Positions 22,111-32,667 of a stretch of 64,000 nucleotides of DNA are shown one piece after another (the first letter of the stretch is position 1; every line of letters begins with the position of its first letter). The translations under genes were made by a program, and so were the position numbers. The stretch spans positions 91,238,433 through 91,302,432 of the forward strand of contig CM034305.1 of NCBI GenBank assembly GCA_019925795.1. The letters run 5' to 3'. Source of the DNA: Dendrobium chrysotoxum (lineage: Eukaryota; Streptophyta; Magnoliopsida; Asparagales; Orchidaceae). The notes below the pieces were generated by a model, which worked only from the letters and a program-made list of their open reading frames with translations, searched no databases and was not told where the DNA came from.

Positions 22111-22464
22111 CAACCAAATGTACAAGCCAACATTCTCTTGAGAATGACTCTATTATCATTGAATTCTTCCAACCCCAACTATTATAATGATCAAAAATCT
22201 AATTTGAAAGAATTATTATTTTATCATTTAATAAACAACAATCAGAGCTATCTAATTTCTTTTATCAATATAAATATTTATGAAAATAAAACTATTGATC
22301 AAAACATCAATATATATACACTACACAAGTTAATTTTATCAATTTAATGAGGCTAATTAAATTTATATTAGAAGAAATTAATATATTAATTCATTATTAA
22401 TTAATATTTATTTAATTATAATATAATATATTATATTTATTTTAAAATAATTAATTTTAATTGC
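22111..22464. other. AT-rich spacer
   Basis: More than 80% A+T by eye; I see no feature in it. Confidence 0.6.
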
Positions 22465-24191
22465 TATTGTGTCCTAAAATATTCACAGTCATACAGAAAT
22501 ATAAAGTTTAATGTCTTAGTTTTGTTCGAAGATCTAGCACACAATCAGATAAAAAGAGATTGTGCAGTATTCATAAGAGACACCAAAATTTTTACGTAAA
22601 AAAACCTGAAAATGGAAAAAATCATGAGGCCTGGTCTAGTTTGAATGAACCCACTATTATTTGCAGTTGATTATAAATGAGGCCCTTCCATGGGGGAAGG
22701 CCTTAGCTTGATGTAATAAATATGCATAATATAAATTGCATTACATAAGGGGACTTGAAATAATCACTATTGATATGTTTGCTTGGTCAGTAGAACCATA
22801 GTCGACGGGCGACGGAGGTTGGAAAGACTGTAGCCTTGTGACGGTGGTTGGAGGGACCGAATTCGGTAGGCGATAGTGGTCAGAAAAGACAGTTGTCTGG
22901 CAACAGAGATCAGAAGGACCACAATCTAGCTATAGAGGTTGGAAGGACCGTAGTCAACGGGTGACAGTGGTTAGAAAGACCGTTATCTGGCTACGGATGT
23001 TGTAAGGACCATAGTCGGCAGGTGATAGTGGCCAGAAAGATTATTATTTGGAGACGGAGGTTAGAAGGACCGTAGTCGGTGGGCGATAGTGGTTAGAAAA
23101 ACTGTTGTCTGGTGAAGGAGGTCGGATGGACCATAATCGGCTAGCGACGGAGGTCGAAAGTCCGACGATGGACAGAAGTCTGGCGCCAGGCAGAAGTTCA
23201 ATGATGGACGGAAGTCCTACGTTATATAGAAGTCCAATTGAAGTCCAACAACGAGTTGAAGTCCAACGACGGGTGGAAGTCCGGTGTCGGGTAGAAATTC
23301 GGTGATGGGCGGAAGTCCGGCGTCTGGTAGAACTCCGACGAAAGTCCAACGATGGGCAGAAGTCTGGCGTCGGGTGAAAGTTCGACGACGGGCGAAAGTC
23401 CGGCGTCGGGTAGAAGTCCAGTGATGGACAACAGTCCGACGAAGGCCGAAAGTTCGGTGTCGGGTAGAAGTCTGGTGACAGGCGGAAGTCTGGCATCTGG
23501 TGGAAATCCGGTGACGGGCGGAAGTCCGATGTTGGGTAGAAATCTGACGATAGGCGGAAGTCCGGAGATGGCCAGAAGTCGGGAGATGGTCGAAAGTCCG
23601 GTATCGGTTGGTGGCCAAGAGGTGGTCGAGGAGGAGCTTGGTGGCAAGAGAAATCAAGTTTCTCTTCTTCCTTCTCTTCCTTGCTTCTTGCTTGAGGGCC
23701 CCTTCTCATGAGAAATGATTGGTCTATTTATAGTTTTCTGAGAGTTGCATGGCCAGTAAATACGAGGAAGATCAAGGGTAATTTGGGAGTGGTTTGAATG
23801 GATAGCCGATGTGGATTTCCTTGATCATGGATCATTTATTAGACATTTGGATGTCTTAATGATATCAAAATTTGATGATGTTGGGTTCATTGGATTCGTC
23901 TCGTCGAGCCGCTCGATTCGACTATAAGTATGTCAAGTTTGGAAACCGTTTGGTCATCCAACTTATGGTTTGAACCTTTCAAATGTGCTTCGAGTTATTA
24001 ATTTGGACTCATTTGGGTTCAGATTAAATCGAATTGTGTGTCGTTGGGTTCGCATTTTCGAGACATTTAGTTCGACTATAAGTTTACTGAAATTGGAGTT
24101 TAAATGATCTTCGATTTAATTTTTGAAGTTTACAACTTGATTTTGCCTCGAGATTTGTGCCCGATCAAGATAATTTTTTAATTATATATCA
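22465..24191 (-). mobile_element. Ty1/copia solo LTR, family A, with expanded minisatellite
   Basis: This copy aligns end to end with the solo LTR at 17,941-19,299 but is about 370 bp longer. The plus-strand left end reads TATTGTGTCC (the first dinucleotide has mutated from TG) and the right end ATATATCA. The flanks ATTGC (22460-22464) and ATAGC (24192-24196) match at 4 of 5 positions. The TATA box lies on the minus strand at about 23723-23732. The extra length is mostly a minisatellite in R-U5. No internal region is present. Confidence 0.82.
23193..23605. repeat. 18-bp minisatellite inside a copia solo LTR
   Basis: Tandem units of 18 bp, such as GAAGTCCGGCGTCGGGTA with variants, repeat roughly 20 times. 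Because 18 is a multiple of 3, all frames on both strands stay open, giving spurious Ser/Pro- or Arg/Thr-rich ORFs (for example 23,352-23,711 + and 23,044-23,709 -). These are not genes. Confidence 0.88.
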
Positions 24192-24365
24192 ATAGCTTTA
24201 ATCAAATTTTAATTGCTTTAACTAATTTTTATTTAAAACTAGTAACTTATTTTTTAATTAATAGTTCTTATATAATAAAAAATAATAACATTAATAATTT
24301 AAAATTTTATTAGATTATAAAATAATAATAATTTTTGGATTATAAACCCAATAAAGGAAAATCAC
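24192..24365. other. AT-rich spacer upstream of the PPR gene
   Basis: Very A+T-rich, with no recognisable element. Confidence 0.5.
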
Positions 24366-24450
24366 CCTCTCGCTCTCTCTCTCTCTCCCCGTCCCTGTCT
24401 CGCCCGTTTCTCTCTCCCGTCTCTCTCTCTCTCTCTCTCTATCTCTCTCA
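24366..24450. repeat. (CT)n-rich pyrimidine tract
   Basis: Interrupted CT/CCGT repeats about 440-520 bp upstream of the PPR start codon. CT-rich tracts are common around plant transcription start sites; a promoter role here is inference. Confidence 0.8.
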
Positions 24451-24851
24451 GGCAGTAAACTGTTCAGCAAAAATATTAATTTCTATTAAAATGTCAAAAC
24501 GTTTGACATTTTCGCACAAATATAACCTACGTCAAATTATTAGACGACTTTGCTCCATTCTAAATTATCTAACAAACACGCTTCTTCTCATAATTTGCGC
24601 TTCCTTACCCGCTCCTTTCATAAAAAAAAGTCCTGAAGCGGGGAACTCGCGAAGGAGCTCGCCGGAGAAGCATTGATGGTGCCGGCGGCGTGTGCAGAAA
24701 AGGAGGAGTTCGCGAGATACATCTGGAATTTAAGGTAAAACAGGATAACGATATTTAAGAATCTGTAGTGTTTAAAGTCGTCATTTTTAAGCCGTTACTT
24801 CAAATTTTAAATCTCCCTTTCTCTCCCACTCAAAACCCGCAGACAAGCTAA

Positions 24852-24857
24852 AGCCCA
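24852..24857 (-). promoter_or_regulatory. Site II-like element (TGGGCT) before the PPR gene
   Basis: AGCCCA on the plus strand is TGGGCT on the minus strand, matching the TGGGCY site II element bound by TCP factors in promoters of plant organelle-biogenesis genes, PPR genes included. It lies 28 bp before the ATG, so it would be near the start of transcription or in the leader. One short motif is weak evidence. Confidence 0.4.
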
Positions 24858-24884
24858 CCTCTTCCCTCTCTGTTCCTGAACTAG

Positions 24885-26741
24885 ATGATTAACTCCCTCC
24901 GGACCACTGCATCTAACCCTCTCACTCTCCTGGAATCAACCTCTACCCTCAAAGAACTGCACCAAATACATGCCCAGCTTCTTGTCAGCGGCCACCTCAG
25001 CCACCCTCGTCTCCTCTCGAAATTCGTCTCTCTGCTCGCCCTCTCTCAGAACACTCCTCACCATCTCCCATATTCCCGCAAAATCCTCAACCACTACCCT
25101 TCTTCACCCACCACCTTTGCCCTCAATAACTTAATCCGTGCCCACTCCAAACCCCCCTTCAACCCTCTCCAAGCCTTCAACTTTTACAGCCAAATCCTTC
25201 ACTCCCCTTCCCTCTCTCCCGACAACTTCACCTTCACATTTTTAGTCCGCGCCTCCGCCCATCTCTCCTCTGCAGCCATTGGCGCAGCATCCCATGCTGC
25301 TGCGCTCAAGCGCGGCCACGCTGACGACCCCCACGTTCAGAGTAGCCTCATCCACATGTATTCCAGCTTCCGTTCCAGTACTGCATGTCACCGCCTATTT
25401 GAAGGAATCCAGGACCCTGATGTTGTCATGCAAACTGCCATGATCGGTGCCTATGCAGCCTCTGGCGAGATTGATGTTGCTCGTAAAGTGTTCGGCAAAA
25501 TGCCTCACAGAGATGCTATCGCCTGGAATGCAATGATCGCAGGGTACTCACATGTGGGTCGTTGTAGAGAGGCGTTGGAGTTGTTTTCGGCAATGCAGGG
25601 AGAGAGTGTGAGTGTGAGTGAGGCCACCATGGTTTCAGTCCTCACTGCTTGTGCCCAGCTGGGAGCGTTGGATCAGGGGAGATGGGCGCATGCTTACATT
25701 CAGAAGAGGAGGATTCAATTAACTGTAACGCTTGGAACTGCCCTTATAGATATGTATTCCAAATGCGGCAGTGTGGATAGAGCTATGGAAGTGTTTAAGG
25801 CGATGCCAGAGAAGAATGTGTACACTTGGAGTAGCGCAATGAGTGGTCTTGCCATGAATGGAGCAGGAAAGCAGTCCATTGAGGTCTTTGAGCTCATGGA
25901 GAAAGAAGAGTTAGAGCCCAATGAAATCACATTTGTTTCAGTTCTCCGTGGGTGCAGCATTGCGGGTTTGGTTGATAGAGGGCTTGAGTATTTTGATTTG
26001 ATGAAGAGTAAATATGGAATTGAGCCTTGGCCTGAGCATTATGGCTGCATGGTGGACATGTATGGCAGAGCTGGGAGACTGGAAGAGGCTCTGCAGTTCA
26101 TTAAATCCATGCCTTCTAAACCTCATTCTGGAGCTTGGGGAGCACTGCTTAATGCGTGCAAAATCTATAGAAACATTGAGTTGGGAGAACTTGCTCTGAG
26201 CAAAATTTTGGAGATTGAAACAATGAATGATGGGGCTTATGTACTTTTGTCGAACATATATGCCGACTTCAGGAATTGGAAGGGAGTCAGCAGCGTGAGG
26301 GAGTTGATGAAGGCTAAGGGGGTGAGGAAAGAACCTGGTTGCAGTGTGATTGAGGTTGCTGGCTTAGTTCATGAGTTCTTTGTTGGGGATAAATCTCATC
26401 CAATGTATCAGGAAATTGAGGTCATGCTGGGAGAGATTAATTGGAGGCTGAAACTTGCTGGATATGCAGCTAAGACTAATGAAGTGCTATTTGATATTGA
26501 GGAAGAGGAGAAAGAGAATGCTCTTATTTGGCATAGTGAGAAACTGGCAATTGCTTATGGGCTTATTGCCCTCAAGGAAGGGGTTACCATTAGGATCGTG
26601 AAAAACCTTAGGGTCTGTTGGGATTGCCATGATGTGACCAAGTTTATATCGAAAGTATTTGAAAGAGAGATTATTGTGAGGGATAGGAATAGGTTTCACC
26701 ACTTCAAAGATGGAGTGTGTTCTTGCAAGGATTATTGGTGA
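24885..26741 (+). CDS. PPR protein, PLS class with E/E+ and DYW domains
   Basis: A complete intronless gene of 618 codons. After an N-terminal region with the common 'LKELHQIHAQ' motif (about 22-31) come PPR repeats alternating P, L and S types (roughly residues 60-455, for example TAMIGAYAASGEIDVARKVF and the DMYSKCG and VDMYGRAGR helices). E/E+ motifs follow (around GVRKEPGCSVIEV), then a DYW deaminase domain. The deaminase signature is intact: HSE at 550-552, CWDCH at 578-582 and C-terminal CSCKDYW. By family it binds organelle transcripts and drives C-to-U editing in plastid or mitochondrion. Targeting is not obvious from the N terminus and the edited sites cannot be read from sequence. 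From memory its C-terminal half resembles Arabidopsis At5g40405. The gene sits between copia LTR fragments but is undamaged. Confidence 0.95.
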   Translation: MINSLRTTASNPLTLLESTSTLKELHQIHAQLLVSGHLSHPRLLSKFVSLLALSQNTPHHLPYSRKILNHYPSSPTTFALNNLIRAHSKPPFNPLQAFNFYSQILHSPSLSPDNFTFTFLVRASAHLSSAAIGAASHAAALKRGHADDPHVQSSLIHMYSSFRSSTACHRLFEGIQDPDVVMQTAMIGAYAASGEIDVARKVFGKMPHRDAIAWNAMIAGYSHVGRCREALELFSAMQGESVSVSEATMVSVLTACAQLGALDQGRWAHAYIQKRRIQLTVTLGTALIDMYSKCGSVDRAMEVFKAMPEKNVYTWSSAMSGLAMNGAGKQSIEVFELMEKEELEPNEITFVSVLRGCSIAGLVDRGLEYFDLMKSKYGIEPWPEHYGCMVDMYGRAGRLEEALQFIKSMPSKPHSGAWGALLNACKIYRNIELGELALSKILEIETMNDGAYVLLSNIYADFRNWKGVSSVRELMKAKGVRKEPGCSVIEVAGLVHEFFVGDKSHPMYQEIEVMLGEINWRLKLAGYAAKTNEVLFDIEEEEKENALIWHSEKLAIAYGLIALKEGVTIRIVKNLRVCWDCHDVTKFISKVFEREIIVRDRNRFHHFKDGVCSCKDYW

Positions 26742-27398
26742 TTACGTTCAGTTGAAATTGGTCTACTTTGGAATTCCTTCGTTCTTCTCTCGAGGTAATA
26801 ACCACACAGATTGAAAATTTCTGAAGGTCTTGCTAGAATGAAATTGATTAAATGCTTAAATTTTTTTGTTGCTTAAAAAATATATCTAACTCATTTCGTA
26901 CTGTCATGATGAATGATTTCATGTTAGGCCTTTGTTGGATCTAAATTTATTCATGAAAAACACCCGACCTTGCTAGTAGGTCAAAATGGAGGGTGGGCGA
27001 GTGGCCCGAAAACTATGAGAGAATGAAGAAAGAGAGAAAATAGGGAGAGAAAGTAGAGAGGAAAATATGTATAATACTCAGTAAACTATGAATCTCAAAA
27101 CTGTAGAGTATCCACTATATGATCAATCTAAAAAGTTTCCAAGTTATTTCTCATCATTCTTTATTTATAAGGTTCCGAGGGCTACATAAAAGGTTCCACA
27201 ATAAAAAATAAAAAATACAATGCTACATAGAATAACCTAAAATGCTAAACACTATCTTAAACATGTATCATATACTAATTGGTCGAAGGAGGGCGAGGTT
27301 GGAAGGCTTCGACGAGTTGCTTCTTGGCAAGTTCAGTAGTGCCGAGTGGGCAAGGGTGAGTCTGTAAGTATATCATCATAAAATTTAAATCATGATTA
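26742..27398. other. PPR downstream region and possible degenerate LTR
   Basis: About 190 bp of presumed 3' untranslated and flanking sequence is followed by a segment (about 26,933-27,378). That segment starts TGTTGGATC, ends TATCATCA and on the minus strand contains CTTATAAATAAAG, which could be an LTR TATA box. The flanks do not give a matching target duplication, so the LTR reading is weak. Confidence 0.3.
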
Positions 27399-28150
27399 AT
27401 ATATCATCAAAGTCAATTTAATTGGGCATGACTCTCAATACATATTTAAATTAGAAACTTTCATGATTAAAGTCAGAGTCATCTAAACTCCAACTTCAAC
27501 AAAATTATATTCAAACTGAACGTCACGACAAGATGAACCTATCAACACTATAAGCGATTTGGTCCAACTTGAAAAGAGCCCTCATAAAACACTTGAATTA
27601 TAATTGAAACTTTAGATATTAATCAGAGGATCAAACGTTCTCCAACTCCCACATGCTTTTAATTAAATCGAGCATATTGAAGAGACAAATCAAATAATCC
27701 CAAAATCATCTAGTTCTGATATCATTAAGGTACTTAAATGCTGAAGGAATGATTAATGATAATAGGAATCAAAATGAGTCATTTAATGTAGTATTTTTTT
27801 ATTTTGACCAAATTTATCAAAATGACCGTATCAAAAAAGTTATAAATAGGATCCTATTTTCGACATTAGGGAGGTTTTGAAATTGCGAGATTTGAAGAAA
27901 TGCTATTGCATTACCCAATGATAGCCATCAACAACTACGATCAATAACTGCCCTGACCATTATTAATCGCCGTCACCACCATTGCCTAAATATTAATTTA
28001 TGACACCATAATTTGATTTCTATTATCAAACTATAGACGCCTAAACTCTACTATATTGTCACTGATCAAAGTCGTATAATTGACTTCACCCTATATTATT
28101 AATTTTATAATCTCTAAAACATAAATCAGATAAATATTCTTATTTTGTAC
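27399..28150 (+). mobile_element. Old Ty1/copia LTR fragment, family A
   Basis: A diverged copy of the family: 'atatatcatcaaag', 'gggcatgactctc', 'ctccaacttcaacaaaattata' and 'gaacgtcacgacaagatgaa' align with the U3 of the copies at 21,006 and 31,513. A TATA-like 'gttataaatagg' follows at about 27,838, then a reduced 'ccatcaacaactacgatcaa' minisatellite. It has many small indels, so it is older than the other copies. Confidence 0.6.
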
Positions 28151-28278
28151 CCTCATTTTCTTCAATTGAGAGAAATAATGAGCATTTGTAATTTTAATTA
28201 TACATTGGACTATTTCAATTGAGCTTAGCCTCCAGGGTTTTGTAATTTTCAGTTGTAATTTTAATTATACACTTGTTA

Positions 28279-28441
28279 TCCTACTCTATTTTTGATGATT
28301 TATTTTCTTCTGTGATTTTTTATTTTTTATTTGGATGAGAAAAAAAAAATCATCTTGATTTCCTACTCTATTTTGGATGATTTATTTTCTTCTGTGATTT
28401 TTTATTTTTTATTTGGATGAGAAAAAAAAATCATCTTGATT
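28279..28441. repeat. 82-bp tandem duplication, two copies
   Basis: TCCTACTCTATTTT starts at 28279 and again at 28361; the units differ by one substitution and one A in a poly-A run. Each contains an A-rich run. No coding potential. Confidence 0.92.
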
Positions 28442-28686
28442 TCACCTCTGCTATCAATTGGTCCACTAGAAGGGTCAAATCAATCTAGCATGTTTGGTAG
28501 ATTTAAGGTTTAATTATGCACAAAATCATTTGACTGTTGTTATTATTATTTGAATTGTCAAGATAAGATAAATATTTTGACTATAATTTATTAAATTTAT
28601 AGTTCACTCAGCTACATCATTAAATTAATAATATCCATTTTTTTACTCTATCAAGCATTAATAGAAATTTGGATTAAAGAAAAGGT

Positions 28687-29130
28687 CTAAATGTGTCGTG
28701 TTGAGCTCGAGTTAGTCCTCATTTGAGCTTGAGCTTGATTAATTAATTGAGTTCAAGCTCGAGCTTAATTCTACAAGTTTGATCGAGCTAATTAATAATG
28801 AAAAAAGGAAAATTATTGTGGTTTAAATATTTATTTCATAAAATTATAAAAAGAATGAGAAATTAAAAGATAAATATTTTAAAAATTATTTGATATAAGA
28901 AAATGAGACATAATTTTTAAATATTTTATAGTATTATACTTGAACTCTAAATTTTAGTGTAGTTTAAGTGTATTTTATATTAATACTTTGTAAGCTAGTT
29001 AGCTAGCGAGCTAACGAGTCGATTCGTGGATGGCTTAAGCTTAGCTCATCAGCTCTTGTTCTCAGCTCACGAGCTATTTATCGAACTGAGCTAAAGCCGG
29101 CTCACAAGTCCACTTGACTCACACCCCTAC
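28687..29130. mobile_element. Possible hAT-like MITE rich in GAGCTCGAGC
   Basis: The right end reads 'gactcacacccctaca', the complement of a TAGGGGTGTGA hAT-type terminus. The left end 'taaatgtgtcgtgttgagc' is a degenerate match. The subterminal regions on both sides are full of AGCTCGAGCT/GAGCTCA repeats, as in this class of plant MITE, around an AT-rich centre. No 8-bp duplication is recognisable, so the borders are approximate. Confidence 0.45.
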
Positions 29131-29320
29131 ACAAAAATACAACTTAAATTTTTATTTATATAAAATTTCTATTTTACTGTAATTTTTTTTTACTTTTTTT
29201 TAATTTATGAAATAAAAATGTGCTTTTCAAGATATTAATAAAAAAATTATTATCTATTTTTTCTAAAAAAAATCTATAATATCCCAATAAATTTCAAAAA
29301 CTCTAATATTCTCATAATAA

Positions 29321-29542
29321 ATTTTTTTTTTTGAACCAAGGTATATACCCGCTGCCACTCCGAAGGGAGCACCTGGAGGCGTAATTAATTTCTCGACGGA
29401 ACCTAGCGAGGCCACCCACCGGCATCGAACCCACACTTGCTTTGCCCCACTAAAGAGACGAGGCCGTAGTTGAGGGGATTCGAACTCGGGATGGGGGGTT
29501 CCCAATCGTACTCGCCTACCAACCATCCTAAGACTCGATGGG
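29321..29542 (-). mobile_element. tRNA-derived SINE with 12-bp target duplication
   Basis: On the minus strand the element begins near 29,542, has an A-box-like 'ggttggtaggcgagt', a good B box GTTCGAATCCC (plus-strand ggattcgaac at about 29,478), a tRNA-unrelated body and an A-rich tail (plus-strand T run, 29,322-29,332). It is flanked by the perfect duplication TTCTCATAATAA (29309-29320 and 29543-29554). The ORF across it is incidental. SINEs of this kind rely on a partner LINE for mobility. Confidence 0.85.
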
Positions 29543-29554
29543 TTCTCATAATAA

Positions 29555-30014
29555 TTCACAATAATTTTTTCCTAAAACAAATCCTAAACTTTTTAATTAA
29601 GTTAACAACTATGATTATGAGCATAATGTGATTGACTAATTGAATACGACTGAATGATTAAAATATGGATAATGGGATGCACATCAAAGAGGGATGCACG
29701 TTGTTTCACATGCATGATCTCAAAGGCTGTAGAAGGTAGGGAGCATTCTCATAAAGTAATTAATTAATTCATCAGCGTGCTTCCCACTTCTTTTAAAACG
29801 CAATTAGTTGTTAATTAGTTTTATCGCACAGAGATAGAAGATGGGGACAGACCATAAAGATTATGGGATTAGTTATTAAATTAAGGGATGGGTCAGTCAT
29901 TAGAGGCGTCATTAGGCAGTAATGACCCTTTGGTTTTGACATTATTGAACCTCAATTATGAAAATAAGCTGTGCCCAAATAAATTTTGATGAATGCGATT
30001 ATTATTATTTGGTT
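29555..30014. other. Spacer without recognised feature
   Basis: AT-rich DNA; nothing in it reads as a gene or a known repeat. Confidence 0.5.
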
Positions 30015-30215
30015 TTGATTGCAGTGAGTCGTTCAGTATTTGAGTGTTTTAATGTTATAGGAATTAAATGATATTGGGCTCGTTAGATTCGTCTCGTCTA
30101 GATGCTTGATTTGACTATTAGTATGCCGAATTTGGAGATCATTTGGTCCCCGGTTAATATCTCAAAGTTTTTCATTATGCTTCAAGCTTTTTATTTGGGC
30201 TTATTTGAAAGCCTT
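30015..30215 (-). mobile_element. Fragment of copia LTR family A (U3)
   Basis: 'gggctcgttagattcgtctcgtc' and the following 'ttggagatcatttggtcc' align with the U3 of the copies at 17,941 and 22,465 in the same orientation. Only about 200 bp is recognisable. A minisatellite-like relic at about 31,040-31,350 ('cgatcagccaacgatggtcaagcaatga') may belong to the same or another old copy. Confidence 0.55.
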
Positions 30216-30316
30216 ACATTTCATTTGGATAACTATAGCTTTTAATAAATGTGGTTATAAAATGGTTTTTGAGAAAATAATTTTTTTTGAAAATTGCTTT
30301 AAAAACAACTTCTTAC

Positions 30317-30780
30317 ACTACTAATAAATTAGATTTTCGCAGCACTTTTTATGACATACTGTAGCAATTTAAACACCTACTAATTTATTTGCAGCAGTTT
30401 AGGAACCGCTGCACATTCGTTGTTCTGCACACGGAGTAACCACGTTCGAGGAGAAGCTTCATGATCCACGAACTAATCACAGCTTCCTTGGTCCTTGATG
30501 CCAAGGACAATGCCTTTCCCCCTGGTCGAAGCGAACGAATGGAAGAATACCAGTTGCTTTTGTGGGCCTCGAAAATGGACTCGGGATCAAGTCGAGTGGG
30601 AGCTAGGGCACGATGGTGGCTATTTGCAAACCGCTTCTATAAACCACTATCAAAATCTAAAATTTCTTATAATTTATTTAGCAGCGGTGAAAACTGCTGC
30701 CTATATCAATCTATAACAGTAGTTTAAAAATTGGCGCTAATTACTGCTGCAATAACGCTATATGTTTTTATTAATATATC
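30317..30780 (+). mobile_element. Possible CACTA-type transposon end with captured-looking segment
   Basis: CACTACTAATAAATTAG at 30317 resembles CACTA terminal inverted repeats. It is followed by 'gcagcac', 'gcagcagtt' and 'aaccgctgcac' subterminal motifs, and similar motifs ('gcagcggtgaaaactgctgcc', 'actgctgcaataac') reappear at about 30,680-30,755. Between them, about 30,430-30,640 is GC-richer and unlike its surroundings, so it may be captured DNA; I do not recognise a protein in it. The right terminus and target duplication are not clear. Confidence 0.4.
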
Positions 30781-31512
30781 TCTGATCTACTGAATTGCAT
30801 GTCTTCACGTGATAGATGAAGTCTGTTGTTCTTATGTAAATTGCTTGCCTGTTTAGGTGACCTATGTAAACCCTTACTTTGCAATCACAGCTTTGTTATT
30901 AGCACTTCCTTTTTTTTGTTTTTTTTTTTACACAAAGGAATAATATTGAAATAAGATTTAATAAAAAAAATTATTTCCTTTTCCAGAATCTTATTGTTTG
31001 ATCCAAAAAAATATTTAATAATAAAGTCATTGTGAGAAAAATGGATATGGGGGACAATGCTAAAGTGGTAGGAGGAGGATGATAATCAGGAGATGAATAT
31101 CAATAGGTAAATATTAGCGTCTTTGGTAGACAGTGGCGATCAGGAGATAGTCATCAAATAACGAAAGTTAAATAGAGACGATCAGCCAACGATGGTCAAG
31201 CAATGACAATCAATGTGATGATAATATAGCAACAATGATTAGATGATGGCGTTCGAGTAAAGATAATTTGGCGACAATGGTTGAGCAACTACTGACAGAT
31301 GATGTCAATTACTAGAAGTAATATTTGGCATCGATCATTGAACAAAATTATAGAATTCTTCAAATTTTTAAGCTCTCTTAATATTGATCATCTTTATGTA
31401 AAGAGAAAGGCAATGGGAATACAAAAGGGTTGAGCAACTTATTGTCCAAAGTTCACTTACATAATGTTTGAATGTCTTTTAAGAGGTATTTTGGTCTAGA
31501 TGAAGCTTTCAA
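30781..31512. other. Spacer with minisatellite-like relic
   Basis: AT-rich. The stretch at about 31,040-31,350 has loosely repeated 'gatcagg..cgacaatgg' words like those in the R region of copia family A, but too diverged to call an element with borders. Confidence 0.4.
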
Positions 31513-32667
31513 TATATATATATATCATCAAAAAATTATCTTGATCAGGCATGAATCTCGAGGCAAAATCAAAGTTGAAACTTTCAAAATTAAAATTAAG
31601 ACCATCCGAACTCTGATTTCAGCAAACTTATAGTCGAACTGAACGTCTCGAAAATACGAGCCCAACAACACTAAACCCGACTCAATCCGAGCCCAAATGG
31701 GTCCAAATCAAAGGCCTGAAGTGCTATTAGAAGGTTCGAACCACAATTTTGTTTACCAAACGGTTTTCAAAAATGACATGCTTATAGTCGAATCGAGCGG
31801 CTCGACGAGACGAATCCAATGAGCTCAAGATCACTGAAATTTGATATCATTAAGATATTCAAATGTCTAACAAACGGTCCACAATCAAGGGATTCAATAT
31901 CGGTCGTCCATTCAAACCACTCCCCAATTACCCTATGTCTTCCTCCAATTTGCGGGCCATGCCACTCTAGAAAATTTATAAATAGAGCCCTCTTTCCTTT
32001 TGAAAAAGGACCCCCCTAAGCCTAAGGAAACAAGAGAGAGATCGGAGATCACTCTTACCTCCTTGACCACCTGACGCTCGGAGTTCCGCTGGACCACCAC
32101 CTGATGCCCGGAGTTCCGTCGGACCACCACCTGATGCCTGGAGTTCCGCTAGACCACCACCTTATGCTCGGAGTTCCGCCGGACCACCACCTGACACCCG
32201 GAGTTCCACTAGACCACCACCTGACGAAGTTGTTCCGCCGAACCACCGCCAGACACCGAAGTTCCGTCGAACCACCACCTGACACCCGAAGTTTCTATCA
32301 GACCATAGCCCGACACCCAAGTTCTACCTAATCACCATCGGACTACCAATTAACGCTCGAACCTCCAAGTAACGTCAGACTTCTGTTGAACTTTCAAGTG
32401 CCGTTGGATTTTCATCCCAGTTTGGCATTGGACTACAACCATACGATTGACCTTTGTAATCTGATCGCCCTCAAGGACGAGTCAGCTCACTGTACTCACT
32501 CAAATTTTAGTAGAATCATTTTCAACTGGGTTGAGCCCCGTGATTTTTTCCCTTTTCAGAGTTTTTCACATAAAAATATTGTATTCTTTGTTTGTGTTTT
32601 GAATATTCGTACAACACTGAGATGTAAATTTTAGACTCTATTGCTGCGTATATTCCAGCTCACAACA
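31513..32667 (+). mobile_element. Ty1/copia solo LTR, family A, directly upstream of the lumen-protein gene
   Basis: A full-length family A LTR in plus orientation. The U3 begins in a (TA)n run ('tatatcatcaaaaaattatcttgatcagg'), the TATA box is TATAAATA at about 31977-31984, and a 30-bp minisatellite fills R (GAGTTCCG units at 32111, 32141 and onward). The U5 has the copia-typical 'gtgattttttcccttttcagagtttttcacataaaaat' arrangement and ends CACAACA at 32667. The left border is blurred by the (TA)n run, so the target duplication cannot be read. It ends 242 bp before the ATG of the next gene, in the same orientation. Confidence 0.8.

Noticed and set aside
23044..23711. Overlapping ORFs of 119-221 codons on both strands
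   Set aside because: They come from an 18-bp minisatellite, whose period is a multiple of 3, inside a solo LTR; the translations are simple repeats.
24335..24676. 113-codon ORF upstream of the PPR gene
   Set aside because: Begins in a CT microsatellite (Ser/Leu/Pro repeats) and has no recognisable domain.
29460..29500. tRNA gene suggested by GTTCGAATCCC on the minus strand
   Set aside because: No cloverleaf is possible around it; the poly-A tail and target duplication show a SINE.
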